Shown here piece after piece: positions 5,232 through 6,459 of a stretch of DNA of 6,459 nucleotides; positions within the stretch are counted from its first letter, which is position 1, and each line of letters opens with the position of its first letter. The notes under the pieces are model-generated. The model was not told where the DNA came from and ran no database searches. It saw only the letters and a list, made by a program, of their open reading frames with translations. The DNA comes from DASQFU01 sp035632955 (GTDB lineage: Bacteria; Eisenbacteria; RBG-16-71-46). The translations under genes and the position numbers were made by a program. The stretch is from the NCBI GenBank assembly GCA_035632955.1, contig DASQFU010000132.1, positions 1 through 6,459 of the forward strand, read 5' to 3'.

Positions 5232-6274
5232 AGGCGTTGACGTACCACGGCCCGGGAATGGTCCGCTGCGAGCAGGTGCCAGATCCGAAGCTGCGTGACA
5301 CGGAAGACGCGATCGTCGAGGTCGAGCTCGCAGCGATCTGCGGCTCGGATCTCCACGTCTATCGCGGGCGCGAGACGGGTCTCGACCACGGCACCGTGAT
5401 GGGGCACGAGTTCGTCGGGCGGATCGTGGCCGTGGGATCGCAGGTGCGCGATCTATCGCCCGGCGACCGTGTCGTCAGTCCGTTCACGACCAGTTGCGGT
5501 CGTTGCTTCCAGTGTCGCTCGGGTCTCACGGCCCGCTGTCCTGACGGCGAGCTATTCGGCTGGGTGCAGGATGGAGCAGGGCTGCGCGGCGCCCAGGCCG
5601 AACGAGTGCGCGTACCGCTCGCGAACGGCACGCTGTTCCGGTTGCCCCCAGATCTTCCGGCCGAGCATGGCCTGTTGCTCGCAGACGTGCTTGCGACCGG
5701 CTGCCATGGCGTGTCGTTGGCGGAGTCCACCGCTGCGAAAGTCGGCGTCATCGTCGGCTGCGGCCCGATCGGGCTGATGGCCGCGGCGGTCGCGTGCGAC
5801 CTCGGCGGCTCGCGCTGGTTCGCGATCGACGCCGTTCCGGAACGGCTCGCGATGGCGGAACGCTTCGGCGCTACACCGCTGCAGCTCGGCCGCGACGACG
5901 TCCATGCGGCCGTTCGCGTAGCGAGCGAGGGCCGCGGAGCTGACGCTGCCGTCGAGGCGGTCGGCAGCGCGGAAGCTGGGAAGCTCGCATTCGAGCTGCT
6001 CCGGCCGGGAGGGACGATGTCGATCGTCGGCGTCAATCACGACGACCGGTTCCCGTTCTCGCCGGCCGAGGCGTACGACAAGAATCTCGTCGTCAGAGTC
6101 GGACGCTGTCCGGTGCGGGCGTTGATGCCGCGTCTGCTGCCGCTGGTCGAGCGGCGCGGGGCCGAGCTGGCGGCGATCTTCACGCATCGGGTCTCGCTGG
6201 ACGATGGCCCGGAGGCGTACGCGATGTTCGATCAGCGTCGTGATGGTTGCATCAAGGTGGCGTTGTCACTATGA
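5228..6274 (+). CDS. Zinc-dependent medium-chain alcohol/polyol dehydrogenase
   Basis: Cytosolic NAD(P)-dependent oxidoreductase of the medium-chain (zinc alcohol dehydrogenase) family, 348 residues, the normal length. Seen: catalytic zinc ligands C38 in ICGSDLH and H60-E61 in MGHEFVGRI, with D153 a possible further ligand; structural zinc cysteines C90, C93, C96 and C104 (C-x2-C-x2-C-x7-C); Rossmann loop GCGPIG (177-182); and an Asp (D201) at the end of the second strand, which favours NAD over NADP. Motifs resemble the sorbitol/threonine/glutathione-independent formaldehyde dehydrogenase branches, but the substrate cannot be read from sequence. The start is GTG 5228, overlapping the LytTR stop as GTGA; there is no clear Shine-Dalgarno, so it is probably translated by coupling. 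Co-transcription with an envelope-stress-type regulatory module is unexpected and may be functional or chance. No frameshift or missing residue is visible. Confidence 0.93.
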   Translation: MKALTYHGPGMVRCEQVPDPKLRDTEDAIVEVELAAICGSDLHVYRGRETGLDHGTVMGHEFVGRIVAVGSQVRDLSPGDRVVSPFTTSCGRCFQCRSGLTARCPDGELFGWVQDGAGLRGAQAERVRVPLANGTLFRLPPDLPAEHGLLLADVLATGCHGVSLAESTAAKVGVIVGCGPIGLMAAAVACDLGGSRWFAIDAVPERLAMAERFGATPLQLGRDDVHAAVRVASEGRGADAAVEAVGSAEAGKLAFELLRPGGTMSIVGVNHDDRFPFSPAEAYDKNLVVRVGRCPVRALMPRLLPLVERRGAELAAIFTHRVSLDDGPEAYAMFDQRRDGCIKVALSL

Positions 6275-6459
6275 CGCAGGGCGCGGTTGCGTGCGAAAAA
6301 CGGGGAGTGACTGCGTTTCTCACGGTGATACCTTAGGGACGCCTCTCCAATGGCGAGGTCGCCTTGCCGGGCCAGGGCTCCCTTCGCCACCTTCGAGAGC
6401 GGCCACTTCACGCTTGGTAAATCTGGCTTGCGTGCCCGCTCGTGGTACGCAGAAAGGAA
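6275..6459. other. Non-coding tail after the dehydrogenase, no convincing gene
   Basis: 185 bases without a supported gene. Just after the stop, ACGCA (6274-6278) can pair with TGCGT (6288-6292), but it is followed by AAAAA, not T's, so it is not a + strand terminator. A frame opening at ATG 6350 stays open to the window edge (36 codons) but has no Shine-Dalgarno and an arginine-rich, unfamiliar translation. No known riboswitch core could be recognised. Confidence 0.5.
6430..6459 (+). promoter_or_regulatory. Small hairpin followed by a Shine-Dalgarno-like stretch at the window edge
   Basis: GCGTGCC (6430-6436) pairs with GGTACGC (6444-6450) across a 7-base loop, giving seven pairs with one G-U. 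It is followed at once by AGAAAGGAA (6451-6459), which resembles a ribosome binding site. A + strand gene may therefore start just past the window, with the hairpin in its leader. This is position-based inference; the next start codon is not visible. Confidence 0.3.

Noticed and set aside
6274..6300. Hairpin after the dehydrogenase as an intrinsic terminator
   Set aside because: The stem is only 5-6 pairs and is followed by a run of A's, not T's, on the + strand.
6350..6459. Short frame from ATG 6350, open to the window edge
   Set aside because: No ribosome binding site, an arginine-rich translation and no family resemblance. It cannot be excluded as a truncated gene but is not supported.

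Overview
The window is dense, one-directional bacterial DNA of high G+C (about two thirds by eye, not counted). All seven complete genes and one partial gene lie on the + strand. Third codon positions are strongly G/C. There are no RNA genes, insertion sequences, CRISPR arrays or tRNA genes that I can recognise. The protein families and the very tight gene packing suggest a high-GC, environmental, probably Gram-negative bacterium, for example the Gemmatimonadota, Eisenbacteria, Acidobacteriota or myxobacterial range. The sequence alone does not fix the phylum.

Region 1 (1-1741) is a two-gene metabolic unit. It holds the 3' part of an ornithine cyclodeaminase/mu-crystallin family NAD(P) reductase (start outside the window), which overlaps by 14 bases a fold-type II PLP enzyme of the threonine/serine dehydratase family without an ACT domain. 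Pairing these two families recalls BhcD/BhcB of the beta-hydroxyaspartate cycle and EutC/EutB of hydroxyectoine breakdown. In both, a PLP enzyme dehydrates a hydroxy-amino acid and the reductase acts on an imine, so a coupled reaction is a reasonable guess here.

Region 2 (1742-1939) is a 198-base gap with a hairpin-forming segment and then a strong Shine-Dalgarno sequence. It probably holds the promoter of the next operon, but no clear -35/-10 pair is visible.

Region 3 (1940-6274) reads as one six-gene operon, with junctions of 4-base overlap, 8-base overlap, 3-base gap, 14-base overlap (or 26) and 4-base overlap. The order is a four-helix LiaI/LiaF-type membrane protein, an unrecognised 98-residue two-helix membrane protein, a full LiaF-like protein (membrane half plus C-terminal beta-repeat domain), a LytS/YehU-type membrane histidine kinase, a LytTR response regulator, and a zinc-dependent medium-chain dehydrogenase. 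The first five look like a cell-envelope stress-sensing module in which the LiaF-type sensor or inhibitor is paired with a LytS/LytTR two-component system, not with the LiaS/LiaR (NarL-type) pair of Firmicutes. The role of the coupled dehydrogenase is unknown.

Region 4 (6275-6459) has no convincing gene. It ends with a small hairpin directly followed by a purine-rich, Shine-Dalgarno-like stretch, so another + strand gene may begin just beyond the window.
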